From: Microbacterium immunditiarum
GTDB lineage: Bacteria > Actinomycetota > Actinomycetes > Actinomycetales > Microbacteriaceae
Assembly (NCBI RefSeq): GCF_013409785.1
Contig: NZ_JACCBV010000001.1
Span: 1,550,001-1,614,000, forward strand
DNA length: 64,000 nucleotides
Reading direction: 5' to 3'
A program made the position numbers and the translations under genes. Below the pieces are notes generated by a model. It did not search any database. It was not told where the DNA came from and saw only the letters and a program-made list of their open reading frames with translations. Position 1 is the stretch's first letter. The number at the start of each line of letters is the position of its first letter. This document shows positions 50,848 to 58,789 of this stretch, piece after piece.

Positions 50848-51804
50848 ATGAAGGCATGGCAGTTCGCGGGCACGGGCAAGCCCCTGGAGCTCAACGAGGT
50901 GGAGGAGCCGCACGCGGGTCCCGGCGAGGTCGTCGTCGACGTCAAGGCATCTGGGGTCTGTCATTCGGATGTCACGACGCTGGACGATCCCGGCTGGATG
51001 GCCCTGTTCCAGCACGGGCTGCCCCGGACGATGGGGCACGAGTCGGCGGGAGTCATCAGCGAGGTCGGCGAGGGCATGGAGCACTGGAAGGTGGGCGACC
51101 GAGTCGGTCTGGCCCCGGTCATGTCCGACGGCGACGCGCTCGGCTACGGCAAGTGGGACGGCGGGTTCGCGCCCAAGCTGCGCGCGACGGATGACAACCT
51201 CGTCGTTCTGCCGGACGAGGTGCCGTTCGATCTCGGGGCGATGGCGACGGATGCCGGGCTCACGGCGTACCACGCGATCATGGCGGTCGGCGGCGCGAAG
51301 GCGGGCATGCGCGTCGGCGTGATCGGCCTCGGCGGGCTCGGCTACATCGGGGCGCGGTGCGCAGCGCTCATCGGCGCCGATGTCTACGGGGCCGAGATCA
51401 ACCCCGAGACCCAGAAGCTCGCGGACGAGATCGGCCTGGCGGGCGTCGCGGGATCCATCGACGCGTTCAAAGACAAGAACCTCGAGCTCATCGTCGACTA
51501 CGCGGGGTTCGGCACCACGACGTCGGCCGCGATCGAGACGCTCACGGAGTTCGGCACACTCGTGCAGGTGGGTATGGGACGCCTCGAGGCCACGATCAAC
51601 ACGTACCCGATCATCATCAACCAGCTGACGATCAAGGGGTCGAAGTCGGGGACGAAGGAGGATCTCGCCGGCATCTACGACATCATGCGCAGCGGCGACC
51701 TCAAGCCACCGGTCAACCACATCACCCACGCCGACATCCCTGACGCGATCGACAAGCTCCGTCAGGGAGGCGTCATCGGCCGCTTCATCGCGATGTACGA
51801 CTGA
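50848..51804 (+). CDS. Zinc-type medium-chain alcohol dehydrogenase without structural zinc lobe
   Basis: 318 residues. Catalytic zinc residues are in SGVCHSDVTTLD (Cys38) and MGHESAGVISEVG; the Rossmann motif is VGVIGLGGLGYIGARCAAL. The four-Cys structural zinc loop of most family members is absent: the region reads LAPVMSDGDALGYGKWDGGF. That accounts for the short length. GTGAAGGAGG gives an excellent ribosome site. Substrate unknown. The VOC gene follows at 4 bp. Confidence 0.9.
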   Translation: MKAWQFAGTGKPLELNEVEEPHAGPGEVVVDVKASGVCHSDVTTLDDPGWMALFQHGLPRTMGHESAGVISEVGEGMEHWKVGDRVGLAPVMSDGDALGYGKWDGGFAPKLRATDDNLVVLPDEVPFDLGAMATDAGLTAYHAIMAVGGAKAGMRVGVIGLGGLGYIGARCAALIGADVYGAEINPETQKLADEIGLAGVAGSIDAFKDKNLELIVDYAGFGTTTSAAIETLTEFGTLVQVGMGRLEATINTYPIIINQLTIKGSKSGTKEDLAGIYDIMRSGDLKPPVNHITHADIPDAIDKLRQGGVIGRFIAMYD

Positions 51805-51808
51805 TCGC

Positions 51809-52246
51809 ATGCCCATCAAGCTCGAGAACGTCGGCATCGCCGTTCGAGACATCGAGGAGGCCATCGCGTTCTTCACCGACCTCGGACTGACCGTGCTCGG
51901 CCGAGACGAGGTCAGCGGGGAGTGGGCTGACACCGCGGTCGACCTGGACGGCAACCACGTCCGCATCGCCATGTTGCAGACGCCGGACGGCCACGGCCAG
52001 CTCGAGCTCTTCGAATACATCCACCCGGATGCGATCGAGACCGAGCCGACGCTGCCCAACGAGATCGGCATGCACCGGGTCGCGTTCTCGGTCGACGACA
52101 TCGACGAGGCGCTCGCGATCGCGGCCAAACACGGATGCCACCCGCTGCGCGGAGTCGCGAACTACCAGGACGTGTACAAGCTCGCGTACGTCCGTGGTCC
52201 GAGCGGCATCATCGTGATGCTGGCGCAGGATCTGACCAAGGGCTGA
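51809..52246 (+). CDS. VOC family protein
   Basis: 145 residues. IKLENVGIAVRDIEEAIAFF, then NEIGMHRVAFSVDDIDEALA and YKLAYVRGPSGIIVMLAQ (Met for the expected final Glu) are two VOC units. Its start lies only 4 bp after the dehydrogenase stop, so it shares that transcript. It may be a dioxygenase- or glyoxalase-like enzyme acting with the dehydrogenase. Confidence 0.88.
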   Translation: MPIKLENVGIAVRDIEEAIAFFTDLGLTVLGRDEVSGEWADTAVDLDGNHVRIAMLQTPDGHGQLELFEYIHPDAIETEPTLPNEIGMHRVAFSVDDIDEALAIAAKHGCHPLRGVANYQDVYKLAYVRGPSGIIVMLAQDLTKG

Positions 52247-52327
52247 GGGTGCACCGAACCGGAGCATGCTGCTGACGTACGTGCAGGCATCCTCCGTGGC
52301 GATTGTGGCGCCCGCATCGATCTCAGG

Positions 52328-53482
52328 CTATCGGCGGATCGCCATTGCGCCTCCCATCGCGCACACCACCGCCATCGTCAGAGCCACGAGGGTGTACGTC
52401 CCGGCAGTCGCGGCCAGAATCGCGGCGGCAGCGGGCGCGAAGGCTGTCAGCGCGATCACCGGAGCGGCGAGCACTCCATTCAGGCGTCCGTATGTTGCGG
52501 CTCCCCACCGGTCGGCGACCGCCGATGCTTGCACGAGCGTCAGAGCGCCCCGAATCGCGCCGGCCACGATCGCGGCAGCGAAGACCCCGGTCGGACTGGA
52601 TGCGACGGCGAACAGGACGAGGGCGGCAGCGCCGAGCAGTCCCACGCACGCGGGAGCGATCCACGGGGCGGCGGTGTGGGGGACGACCAGGTAGACGAGG
52701 CGCCCGAGCACCTGACCGGCGCCGATGAGTCCGAGCACCCAGGCGGCGGCCTGGAGGTCCAGCCCCTTCTCGACCGAGGCGGGGACGGCCGAGAGCGTCA
52801 CGGCGTAGAGCGAGAAGGACATGAGTGCGAACGCGATGGTGAGCGCCCAGAATCGCACTGAGCGGAGCACGCGACTCGCGGCTCCGCCTGCGGCGGGTTG
52901 CCCGGTGACGTGTGTCCAACGCCGCTCGATCGTGAGGGCGTATGTCGGCAGCGCTGTCACCGCGAGGATCGCGGCGAGGACGAAGAAGGCCGTCCGCCAA
53001 CCCAGCTCGAGGATGAGCCAGCCGGTGAGCGGAGCGAAGATCGTGGACGCGAGGCCGCCGGCGAGGGTGACGAGCGTGAGCGGTGCGCGCCGTGCCGCGC
53101 GGTAGCGGTGAGTGATCACCGTGAACGCCGCCTGGTAGAGCACACCGGATTGCGCGATCCCGCAGAGGATCCAAGCGGCGGCGAATATCCAGATGGTCGG
53201 TGACAGGGCGGCCACGGACATCGCGAGAGTTCCCATCATCGCTCCGCTGACCATGACCCGCCGGGGATGTCGGTCCAGCCATCGTCCGATGGGGATGGAG
53301 CTGAGCGCGGAGACGAGAAGTCCAGCTGTGACCGCGACGAAGATGAGCTCGTCATCCCAGCCGGTGTCGGCTGAGATCGCCGGCGCGGCCACGAGGACCC
53401 CGTAGTACAGCACGCCCCACGAGACGACCTGTGCGACGGCGAGCGCGGCGAGCCTAGCGCCCGAACCGCGCGCTGCCGTCAT
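52328..53482 (-). CDS. MFS transporter in the arsR operon
   Basis: 384 residues with about 12 hydrophobic segments. The MFS loop motif is IPIGRWLDRHPRRVMVSG; a basic central loop (ERRWTHVTGQPAAGGAAS) divides the halves. It follows arsR by 21 bp on the same strand, so ArsR should control it. Export of arsenite or of an organoarsenical is a reasonable inference, but it is not a close match to ArsB, Acr3 or ArsJ as far as can be read. Confidence 0.85.
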   Translation of the reverse strand: MTAARGSGARLAALAVAQVVSWGVLYYGVLVAAPAISADTGWDDELIFVAVTAGLLVSALSSIPIGRWLDRHPRRVMVSGAMMGTLAMSVAALSPTIWIFAAAWILCGIAQSGVLYQAAFTVITHRYRAARRAPLTLVTLAGGLASTIFAPLTGWLILELGWRTAFFVLAAILAVTALPTYALTIERRWTHVTGQPAAGGAASRVLRSVRFWALTIAFALMSFSLYAVTLSAVPASVEKGLDLQAAAWVLGLIGAGQVLGRLVYLVVPHTAAPWIAPACVGLLGAAALVLFAVASSPTGVFAAAIVAGAIRGALTLVQASAVADRWGAATYGRLNGVLAAPVIALTAFAPAAAAILAATAGTYTLVALTMAVVCAMGGAMAIRR

Positions 53483-53503
53483 CGATCGGCCGGGGGGCTG
53501 CGG

Positions 53504-53854
53504 TCACGACGCGACGAGGAGCTGCGAGATTCTGTCGAGCGCCCCGGGCACCAGCTTGAAGTACGCCCACGTGCCGCGCTTGCTCCGTGTGAGGAAACCG
53601 GCCGTCGTGAGGATCTTCAAGTGGTGCGACACCGTCGGCTGGCTCAGCCCGATCGGCTCGGTCAAGTCGCACACGCACGCCTCGGAGTCCTCGGAGGCGG
53701 CCACGATCGACAGGAGACGGAGCCGCGCCGGATCGGCCAGCGCCTTCATGGTTGCGGCCAGCTGCTCCGCTTCGGCCGCAGTGAGAGGCTCCCGCACCAG
53801 CGGGGCGCAGCATGCGCCGGCGGAGACATCCGTGACGTCGAGCATCGTGACCAT
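53504..53854 (-). CDS. arsR: ArsR/SmtB family repressor
   Basis: 116 residues. HTH: DPARLRLLSIVAASEDSEAC, then LSQPTVSHHLKILTTAGFL. Possible As(III)-binding thiols are Cys60 and Cys62 in ACVCDLTE (the ELCVCDL-type site of E. coli ArsR) and Cys15-Cys16 near the N-terminus (SAGACCAPL). It should repress both its own arsR-MFS unit and the divergent arsenic operon. The operator lies directly before its start. Confidence 0.93.
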   Translation of the reverse strand: MVTMLDVTDVSAGACCAPLVREPLTAAEAEQLAATMKALADPARLRLLSIVAASEDSEACVCDLTEPIGLSQPTVSHHLKILTTAGFLTRSKRGTWAYFKLVPGALDRISQLLVAS

Positions 53855-53861
53855 GCATCGA

Positions 53862-53879
53862 CAATAGTCGATATTGACA
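53862..53879. promoter_or_regulatory. ArsR operator overlapping a -35 box
   Basis: CAATA (53862-53866) and TATTG (53872-53876) form an inverted repeat across GTCGA. TTGACA (53874-53879) is a consensus -35 for the rightward operon, with CAGAAT 18 bp downstream as a possible -10. More TCGATA copies follow at 53884-53889 and 53920-53925. Confidence 0.6.
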
Positions 53880-53941
53880 GACGTCGATAGAGGGATGCAG
53901 AATCAAGCATCGAAGTTCATCGATATCCGTTGGAGGATGCT

Positions 53942-55261
53942 GTGACCCTGCTTGATCTGACACCCCGGACCGCCGCGACCGACCGCATGTCGACCCTGCC
54001 CGTTGCGATCATCGGCGCGGGCCCGATCGGGCTGGCTGCTGCGGCCAACCTCGTCGAGCGGGGGATCGACTTCCTCGTGTTCGAAGCAGGCGACCACGTC
54101 GCTGCGAGCGTCCAGCAGTGGGGGCACACCCGCCTCTTCTCGCCCTGGAAGCACCTGGTCGACCCGGCCTCCCGCCGACTGCTGGAACAGCGGGGGTGGA
54201 CGCTTCCCGACCCCGAGCGCGCGCCGACAGGGGCCGAGCTCGTGGAGAAGTATGTCGCACCCCTGGCCGAGCTGGAGGAGATCGATTCGCGAGTGCGGCT
54301 CGGTGCCGAGGTGATCGGTGTGACCCGCGAGGGCATGGACCGCACCCGCACCAGGGCGCGCGCCACGACACCGTTCGTCGTTCGCGTCCGCACGACGGAC
54401 GGCGCGATCGAGGATGTCCTTGCGCGTGCGGTGATCGACGCATCCGGAACGTACCGTTCGCCGAACTCGCTGTCCTCGAACGGACTGGACCTGCTCGGCA
54501 TGGCCGACATCGCCGACGCGGTCACCCCCGCGCTCCCCGATGTCCTCGGCCGCGACCGGGAGAAGTTCGCCCGACGCCACACCACCGTCGTCGGCGCCGG
54601 CCACTCGGCGGCGAACACGCTCCTGGGGCTGGTGGAGCTGGCTCGGGAAGAGCCCGGTACGTCGGTCACCTGGCTGATCCGGAACGCGCGTGCGGTGCGG
54701 GTCTCCTCGTCACCGGATGACGAGCTCGCTGACCGCGCGCGACTGGGCAGCCGCGTCGACCGGGCCGTCGCCGAGGGCCGCATCACGGTACTCGACGGGT
54801 TCGAGATCATCCGTGCGCGACGTGCCGACGATCGGGTCGAACTCGTCGGCCACCGGCGCGATGAGGTGGTCGTTCACGGCACGGACATCGTCGTCAACGC
54901 GACGGGGTTCCGTCCGAACCTCGACATCCTGCGCGAGATCCGGCTGGAACTGGATGAGATCGTCGAGGCCCCCAAGCGCCTCGCTCCGCTGATCGACCCG
55001 AACGTGCACTCCTGCGGCACGGTGGAGCCGCATGGCTTCCGAGAGCTCACGCACCCTGAGCAGGGGTTCTTCATCGTCGGCATGAAGGCCTACGGCCGCG
55101 CGCCGACCTTCCTCCTGACCACGGGATACGAGCAGGTTCGCTCGGTCACCGCCTGGCTGGCCGGCGACGTCGTGTCGGCGTCGAACGTGGAACTGGTGCT
55201 TCCCGCGATCGGGGTCTGCTCGACGAGCCTCGGCGACGGCGCTTCGAGCTGCTGCTCGTGA
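53942..55261 (+). CDS. ArsO-like FAD/NAD(P)-dependent flavoprotein
   Basis: 439 residues. FAD motif VAIIGAGPIGLAAAANLVER, second dinucleotide motif TTVVGAGHSAANTLLGLVEL, and DIVVNATGFRPNLDIL, as in flavin monooxygenase-like ArsO proteins of arsenic operons. The C-terminus is Cys-rich (GVCSTSLGDGASSCCS), a possible arsenic-binding tail. It starts at a GTG five bases after TTGGAGG. The substrate is not established. The stop overlaps the start of the acetyltransferase gene. Confidence 0.88.
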   Translation: MTLLDLTPRTAATDRMSTLPVAIIGAGPIGLAAAANLVERGIDFLVFEAGDHVAASVQQWGHTRLFSPWKHLVDPASRRLLEQRGWTLPDPERAPTGAELVEKYVAPLAELEEIDSRVRLGAEVIGVTREGMDRTRTRARATTPFVVRVRTTDGAIEDVLARAVIDASGTYRSPNSLSSNGLDLLGMADIADAVTPALPDVLGRDREKFARRHTTVVGAGHSAANTLLGLVELAREEPGTSVTWLIRNARAVRVSSSPDDELADRARLGSRVDRAVAEGRITVLDGFEIIRARRADDRVELVGHRRDEVVVHGTDIVVNATGFRPNLDILREIRLELDEIVEAPKRLAPLIDPNVHSCGTVEPHGFRELTHPEQGFFIVGMKAYGRAPTFLLTTGYEQVRSVTAWLAGDVVSASNVELVLPAIGVCSTSLGDGASSCCS

Positions 55262-55770
55262 CAGCGGTTCGGGCGATGACGGCGGCCGACTGGCCGGCCG
55301 TCGAGCGGATCTACGCACAGGGGATCGAAGACGGGGAGGCGACATTCGAGGTCGCCACCCCGTCGTGGACGGCCTTCGACGCGGGCAAGCTCCACGAGCT
55401 CCGGTTCGTCGCGGTCGATGAAACCGGGGCGATCGTGGGATGGATCGCGGCGTCGGCCGTGTCGGCGCGTCCCGCTTATCGTGGAGTCGTCGAGCACTCG
55501 GTCTACATCGATCGCGCGGCTCGGGGGCGTGGCATCGGCCGCCTCCTCCTCGACGCGTTCATCGACGCCGCGGAGCATGCGGGGATCTGGACGATCCAGT
55601 CGAGCATCTTCCCGGAGAACGCCGCCAGCGTTCGCCTGCACGAGGCCGCGGGGTTCCGCGTCGTGGGTCGACGGGAGCGGATCGCCCGATCCGGGACCGG
55701 CCCTCATGCCGGCGCGTGGCGTGACACGCTGCTCATCGAACGGCGCAGTTCGATCGACCGGAGCGGTTGA
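55258..55770 (+). CDS. arsN1: ArsN1-type N-acetyltransferase (arsinothricin/phosphinothricin-like)
   Basis: 170 residues from a GTG overlapping the previous stop. YAQGIEDGEATFEVATPSW, then VEHSVYIDRAARGRGIGRLL, SSIFPENAASVRLHEAAGFR and WRDTLLIERR follow the phosphinothricin acetyltransferase/ArsN1 group. ArsN1 proteins acetylate the arsenical antibiotic arsinothricin. Its place in an arsenic operon supports that role, but phosphinothricin or other amines are not excluded. Confidence 0.88.
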   Translation: MTAVRAMTAADWPAVERIYAQGIEDGEATFEVATPSWTAFDAGKLHELRFVAVDETGAIVGWIAASAVSARPAYRGVVEHSVYIDRAARGRGIGRLLLDAFIDAAEHAGIWTIQSSIFPENAASVRLHEAAGFRVVGRRERIARSGTGPHAGAWRDTLLIERRSSIDRSG

Positions 55771-55791
55771 ACGGCGACCCACGCGGGCGAG

Positions 55792-55807
55792 ATAGACTGG
55801 CGTCTAT
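55792..55807. promoter_or_regulatory. Operator ATAGAC-N4-GTCTAT over the fusion-gene start
   Basis: ATAGAC (55792-55797) and GTCTAT (55802-55807) are perfect reverse complements. The right arm includes the first two bases of the ATG, so a bound repressor would cover the start. A nearly identical site lies at 56711. Confidence 0.65.
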
Positions 55808-56714
55808 GGATCCGGTGGCGACCACACCCGCGCTCACGGTGCTGGCCGACCCCACCCGAGCACGCATTCTCCGACTGATCCGAGATGCCGAGGACGGTCG
55901 CGCGCGGGTCGGTCGCCTCGCCGATGAGCTCGGGCTTCGTCAGCCCACCGTCAGCCACCATATGCGCGCGCTGCACGACGAAGGCATCGTCATCCGGGAG
56001 CCCGAAGGTCGTCGAGTCTGGTACTCGATCAGCCCGGCGCACGTGGACCGCATCGACAGCCTGCTCGGGGATCGGGCGGCGGTTGTCAACGCGGGCGAAC
56101 CCGACCTCGACCGCGTCGTCGCCGACCTGGCCGACCGATACGCGGGGGTGATCAACAGGCAGACCGTCGGCCGATACGTCCAGGAGAGCCACGATCTCCT
56201 CGCTGCTCGCGAGAACACACCGCTCCTTGCATCGCGCACCGCTGCCTTCGCCGCCCAGCGTCTCGACGACCTCCTGCGCAGGGGACAGCGCGAGCAGCGC
56301 GAGCAGCGCGAGCAGGGAGTGCCGGAGGTCCTCTTCGTGTGCGTCGAGAACGCCGGGCGTTCCCAGTTGGCTGCCGGCATTCTGCGACAGCTCGCGGGCG
56401 ATCGCGTGCTGGTTCGCACCGCGGGGTCGGCGCCGGCGAGAGACCTCCGCGCCTCAATCGTCACGGCGCTCGATGAGATCGGCGTACCGGTCGGCGGAGA
56501 ATTCCCCAAGCCCCTCACCGACGAGGCCGTCCGGGCGGCCGACTACGTGATCACGATGGGCTGCGGCGACGCGTGTCCGATCTACCCCGGGCGCCGCTAC
56601 CTGGACTGGGATATCGATGATCCCGCCGGAAAGCCGCTCTCGGTGGTCCGCGGCATCCGTGACGACATCGAACGTCGGGTGCGTGACCTGCTTCCTGCGC
56701 TCATCAATCAATAG
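55806..56714 (+). CDS. ArsR-type HTH fused to low-molecular-weight phosphatase/arsenate reductase
   Basis: 302 residues. Residues 1-85 are an ArsR-like winged helix (LADELGLRQPTVSHHMRALH) without any Cys. About 95-165 form a helical segment (LADRYAGVINRQTVGRYVQE) similar to the N-terminus of the third reductase. Then comes a Gln/Arg linker with REQ repeated three times, and an arsenate-reductase domain: FVCVENAGRSQLAAGIL (catalytic Cys) and ITMGCGDACPIYPGRRYLDW. The only thiols are in the reductase part. It may be a repressor that responds to arsenic through its enzymatic domain. Confidence 0.9.
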   Translation: MDPVATTPALTVLADPTRARILRLIRDAEDGRARVGRLADELGLRQPTVSHHMRALHDEGIVIREPEGRRVWYSISPAHVDRIDSLLGDRAAVVNAGEPDLDRVVADLADRYAGVINRQTVGRYVQESHDLLAARENTPLLASRTAAFAAQRLDDLLRRGQREQREQREQGVPEVLFVCVENAGRSQLAAGILRQLAGDRVLVRTAGSAPARDLRASIVTALDEIGVPVGGEFPKPLTDEAVRAADYVITMGCGDACPIYPGRRYLDWDIDDPAGKPLSVVRGIRDDIERRVRDLLPALINQ

Positions 56715-56726
56715 ATCGTGGTCTAT
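56711..56726. promoter_or_regulatory. Operator ATAGAT-N4-GTCTAT before arsC
   Basis: ATAGAT (56711-56716) and GTCTAT (56721-56726), one mismatch in the pairing; same spacing as the site at 55792. It overlaps the stop codon of the fusion gene and ends 29 bp before the arsC start. Confidence 0.6.
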
Positions 56727-56755
56727 GCTTTCTTCCGAGAGGAAGCGAGACCGAC

Positions 56756-57178
56756 ATGACTGACAAGAAGCCCACCGTCCTGTTCGTCTGCGTGCACAAC
56801 GCGGGGCGATCCCAGATGGCCGCCGGATATCTGCGAGCGCTGGCCGGCAACCGTATCGAAGTCCTGTCGGCCGGATCTGCGCCGAAAGACGAGATCAACC
56901 CCGTCGCCGTGCAGGCGATGGCCGAGGAAGGCATTGACATCGCGGGGAACACGCCCAAGGTCCTGACGGTCGACGCTGTGAAGGAATCGGACGTCGTGAT
57001 CACGATGGGATGCGGCGACGCCTGCCCGATCTTCCCCGGCAAGCGCTACGAGGACTGGGAGCTCGACGATCCCGCCGGGCAGGGGATCGACGCGGTTCGG
57101 CCGATCCGTGACGAGATCCGCTCGCGCGTCGACGGCCTCATCGCCGAACTGCTCCCCGTGATCGCCGACCATGACTGA
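56756..57178 (+). CDS. arsC: Thioredoxin-coupled arsenate reductase
   Basis: 140 residues, the normal length of ArsC of the low-molecular-weight phosphatase fold. P-loop FVCVHNAGRSQMAAGYL (CX5R with catalytic Cys), then VITMGCGDACPIFPGKRYED holding the second and third redox Cys and the general acid region. It reduces arsenate to arsenite using thioredoxin or mycothiol. AGAGGAAGCG precedes the ATG. The stop overlaps the next gene by eight bases. Confidence 0.93.
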   Translation: MTDKKPTVLFVCVHNAGRSQMAAGYLRALAGNRIEVLSAGSAPKDEINPVAVQAMAEEGIDIAGNTPKVLTVDAVKESDVVITMGCGDACPIFPGKRYEDWELDDPAGQGIDAVRPIRDEIRSRVDGLIAELLPVIADHD

Positions 57179-57833
57179 GCGCCGCGGTCAGGACGCGCTG
57201 CTGTCAGCGGACTCGGTCCTCCACCGTGCGGCCGAGCGGCTCGCGCACCAGTTCGCGGGCATGGTCGGCGAAGAGACCGTCGAGCGTGTCGTGTTCGAGT
57301 CCTACGCCGCCCTCGCCCGAACGGCAGCCGTCTCCACACTCCTGCCGAGCCTCGCGGAGAAGTTCGCTCGTGACCGGCTGCTCGCCCTGGCACAGTCCCG
57401 CGGACTGATTGCGAAGCCCGTGCCGGAGATCCTCTACGTCTGCGTCCAGAACTCCGGTCGCTCGCAGATGGCGGCCGCGCTGACCAGGCACCTCGGCGGC
57501 GAGCGGGTGCACGTGCGCTCCGCGGGCTCGCAGCCCGCCGTCGGCGTGATGCCGGAGGTGGTCGCAGTCCTGGCGGAGATCGGCGTCGACGTCGGCGACG
57601 AGTTTCCCAAACCGCTGACGGACGACGTCGTGCGAGCCGCGGACGCGGTCGTCACCATGGGTTGCGGCGACGCATGCCCGCTGTACGCGGGCAAGAGGTA
57701 CCTCGATTGGGACCTGGACGACCCCGCCGAACTCGACCTCGAGGGAATCCGCGAGGTGTGCGACGAGATCCGTGCACAGGTCGAGCAGCTCCTCTCCGAG
57801 CTGCTGCCGCAGTCAGGGGCGAGGCGGTCGTGA
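57171..57833 (+). CDS. Arsenate reductase-like phosphatase with N-terminal three-helix domain
   Basis: 220 residues. The first ~80 are a helical bundle (VLHRAAERLAHQFAGMVGEE, LLPSLAEKFARDRLLALAQ) like the linker of the ArsR fusion. The C-terminal part has the P-loop YVCVQNSGRSQMAAAL and MGCGDACPLYAGKRYLDWDL, as in ArsC. It is the third such catalytic domain in a row. The helical domain likely mediates dimerisation. Overlaps arsC at its start and the aquaporin at its end. Confidence 0.9.
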   Translation: MTERRGQDALLSADSVLHRAAERLAHQFAGMVGEETVERVVFESYAALARTAAVSTLLPSLAEKFARDRLLALAQSRGLIAKPVPEILYVCVQNSGRSQMAAALTRHLGGERVHVRSAGSQPAVGVMPEVVAVLAEIGVDVGDEFPKPLTDDVVRAADAVVTMGCGDACPLYAGKRYLDWDLDDPAELDLEGIREVCDEIRAQVEQLLSELLPQSGARRS

Positions 57834-58630
57834 CGGCCGGCCTGACTCTCGCCCGACGCGCCGGCGCCGAGATGCTCGGCACCGGGCTGCTCGTAGCGGT
57901 GGTCGTCGGTTCCGGGATCGCGGCGCAGCGCCTCTCGGCCGACACCGGACTGCAACTGCTCGAGAACTCGATCGCGACCGCGCTCGGACTGGGCGTGCTG
58001 ATCCTGCTCCTCGGCCCGGTGTCGGGCGCGCACTTCAACCCCGTCGTGTCGATCGCGGACGCACTCCTCGGCCGCCGCGGCCGGGTCGGGCTGCCGTTGC
58101 CCGCCCTCATCGTCTACACCTTCGCGCAGATGAGCGGAGCCATCGGTGGGGCTGTGCTGGCGAACCTCATGTTCGCGGCGCCGACGACACTGTCGACTAC
58201 CGCCCGCGCCACACCGGCCACCGTTCTGGCCGAAGTCGTCGCCACCGCTGGGCTCGTCCTGCTGATCACCGGGCTGGCGCGCGCGGGCCGGCCCGTCCAG
58301 CAGGTCGCCATCGCCGTCGCCGCGTACATCGGAGCCGCGTACTGGTTCACCAGCTCCACGGCCTTCGCGAACCCGGCGGTCACCGTCGGCAGGGTCTTCA
58401 CCGACACGTTCGCCGGCATCGCACCGGCCTCAGTGCTTCCCTTCCTGGCCGGCCAGCTGCTGGGCGCCGGCGTCGCAATCGGAATGGCGGTGCTGCTGTT
58501 CCCACATGCCGCCTCCCAGACGGCCGACCTCGTCGCGGAACCTGTGCTCACTGAGCCTGGCGTGGCAGCGGCGGAGGATGTGGTGACGCGGAGGATGGGG
58601 GATTCGAACTCACATAGACGAGCGCGCTGA
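57830..58630 (+). CDS. Aquaglyceroporin (MIP family) of the arsenic operon
   Basis: 266 residues, six hydrophobic segments and two half-helices. The first NPA-type motif is SGAHFNPVVSIAD (NPV), the second is FANPAVTVGR (NPA). AqpS of Sinorhizobium, encoded in an ars operon in place of arsB, lets arsenite out after ArsC action, and this arrangement is similar. The GTG overlaps the previous stop (GTGA). The last ~16 residues (DVVTRRMGDSNSHRRAR) are read from the tRNA-like att fragment, so the original end was probably different. Confidence 0.9.
   Translation: MTAGLTLARRAGAEMLGTGLLVAVVVGSGIAAQRLSADTGLQLLENSIATALGLGVLILLLGPVSGAHFNPVVSIADALLGRRGRVGLPLPALIVYTFAQMSGAIGGAVLANLMFAAPTTLSTTARATPATVLAEVVATAGLVLLITGLARAGRPVQQVAIAVAAYIGAAYWFTSSTAFANPAVTVGRVFTDTFAGIAPASVLPFLAGQLLGAGVAIGMAVLLFPHAASQTADLVAEPVLTEPGVAAAEDVVTRRMGDSNSHRRAR
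58588..58611 (-). other. tRNA-Ser-like 3' fragment, probable attachment site
   Basis: On the minus strand, GAGTTCGAATCCCCCATCCT then CCGC reads like the T-loop and acceptor end of a tRNA-Ser. The 5' part of a tRNA is not found nearby and the T-stem does not pair, so this is a fragment. GCGGAGGATG also occurs at 58571-58580. Sequence character changes to the right. Confidence 0.5.
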
Positions 58631-58789
58631 TGAGCCCCCTTGCCGCGGAATATCAACGGTTTGCCGCCCGGGGCAATCGGGACGGGTGCAGTTAATCGCG
58701 TTCGTAAGCGGGTCGGCGCGTCTACTACTGCACCCCAAGCTGCGCCCCCAAGGGGTGATCCCACGGGCGGGGCCGTGAAGACCACGCGC

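Noticed and set aside
50635-52128. A 497-codon minus-strand frame over the dehydrogenase and VOC genes
   Set aside because: The plus-strand genes have ribosome sites and clear families; the opposite frame has none.
56270-56320. Tandem CGCGAGCAG repeat as a separate element
   Set aside because: It lies in frame inside the ArsR-reductase fusion and encodes its REQ linker, so it is part of that gene.
58580-58760. A complete tRNA at the island border
   Set aside because: Only the 3' end resembles tRNA-Ser; there is no matching 5' acceptor strand or anticodon arm and the T-stem does not pair.
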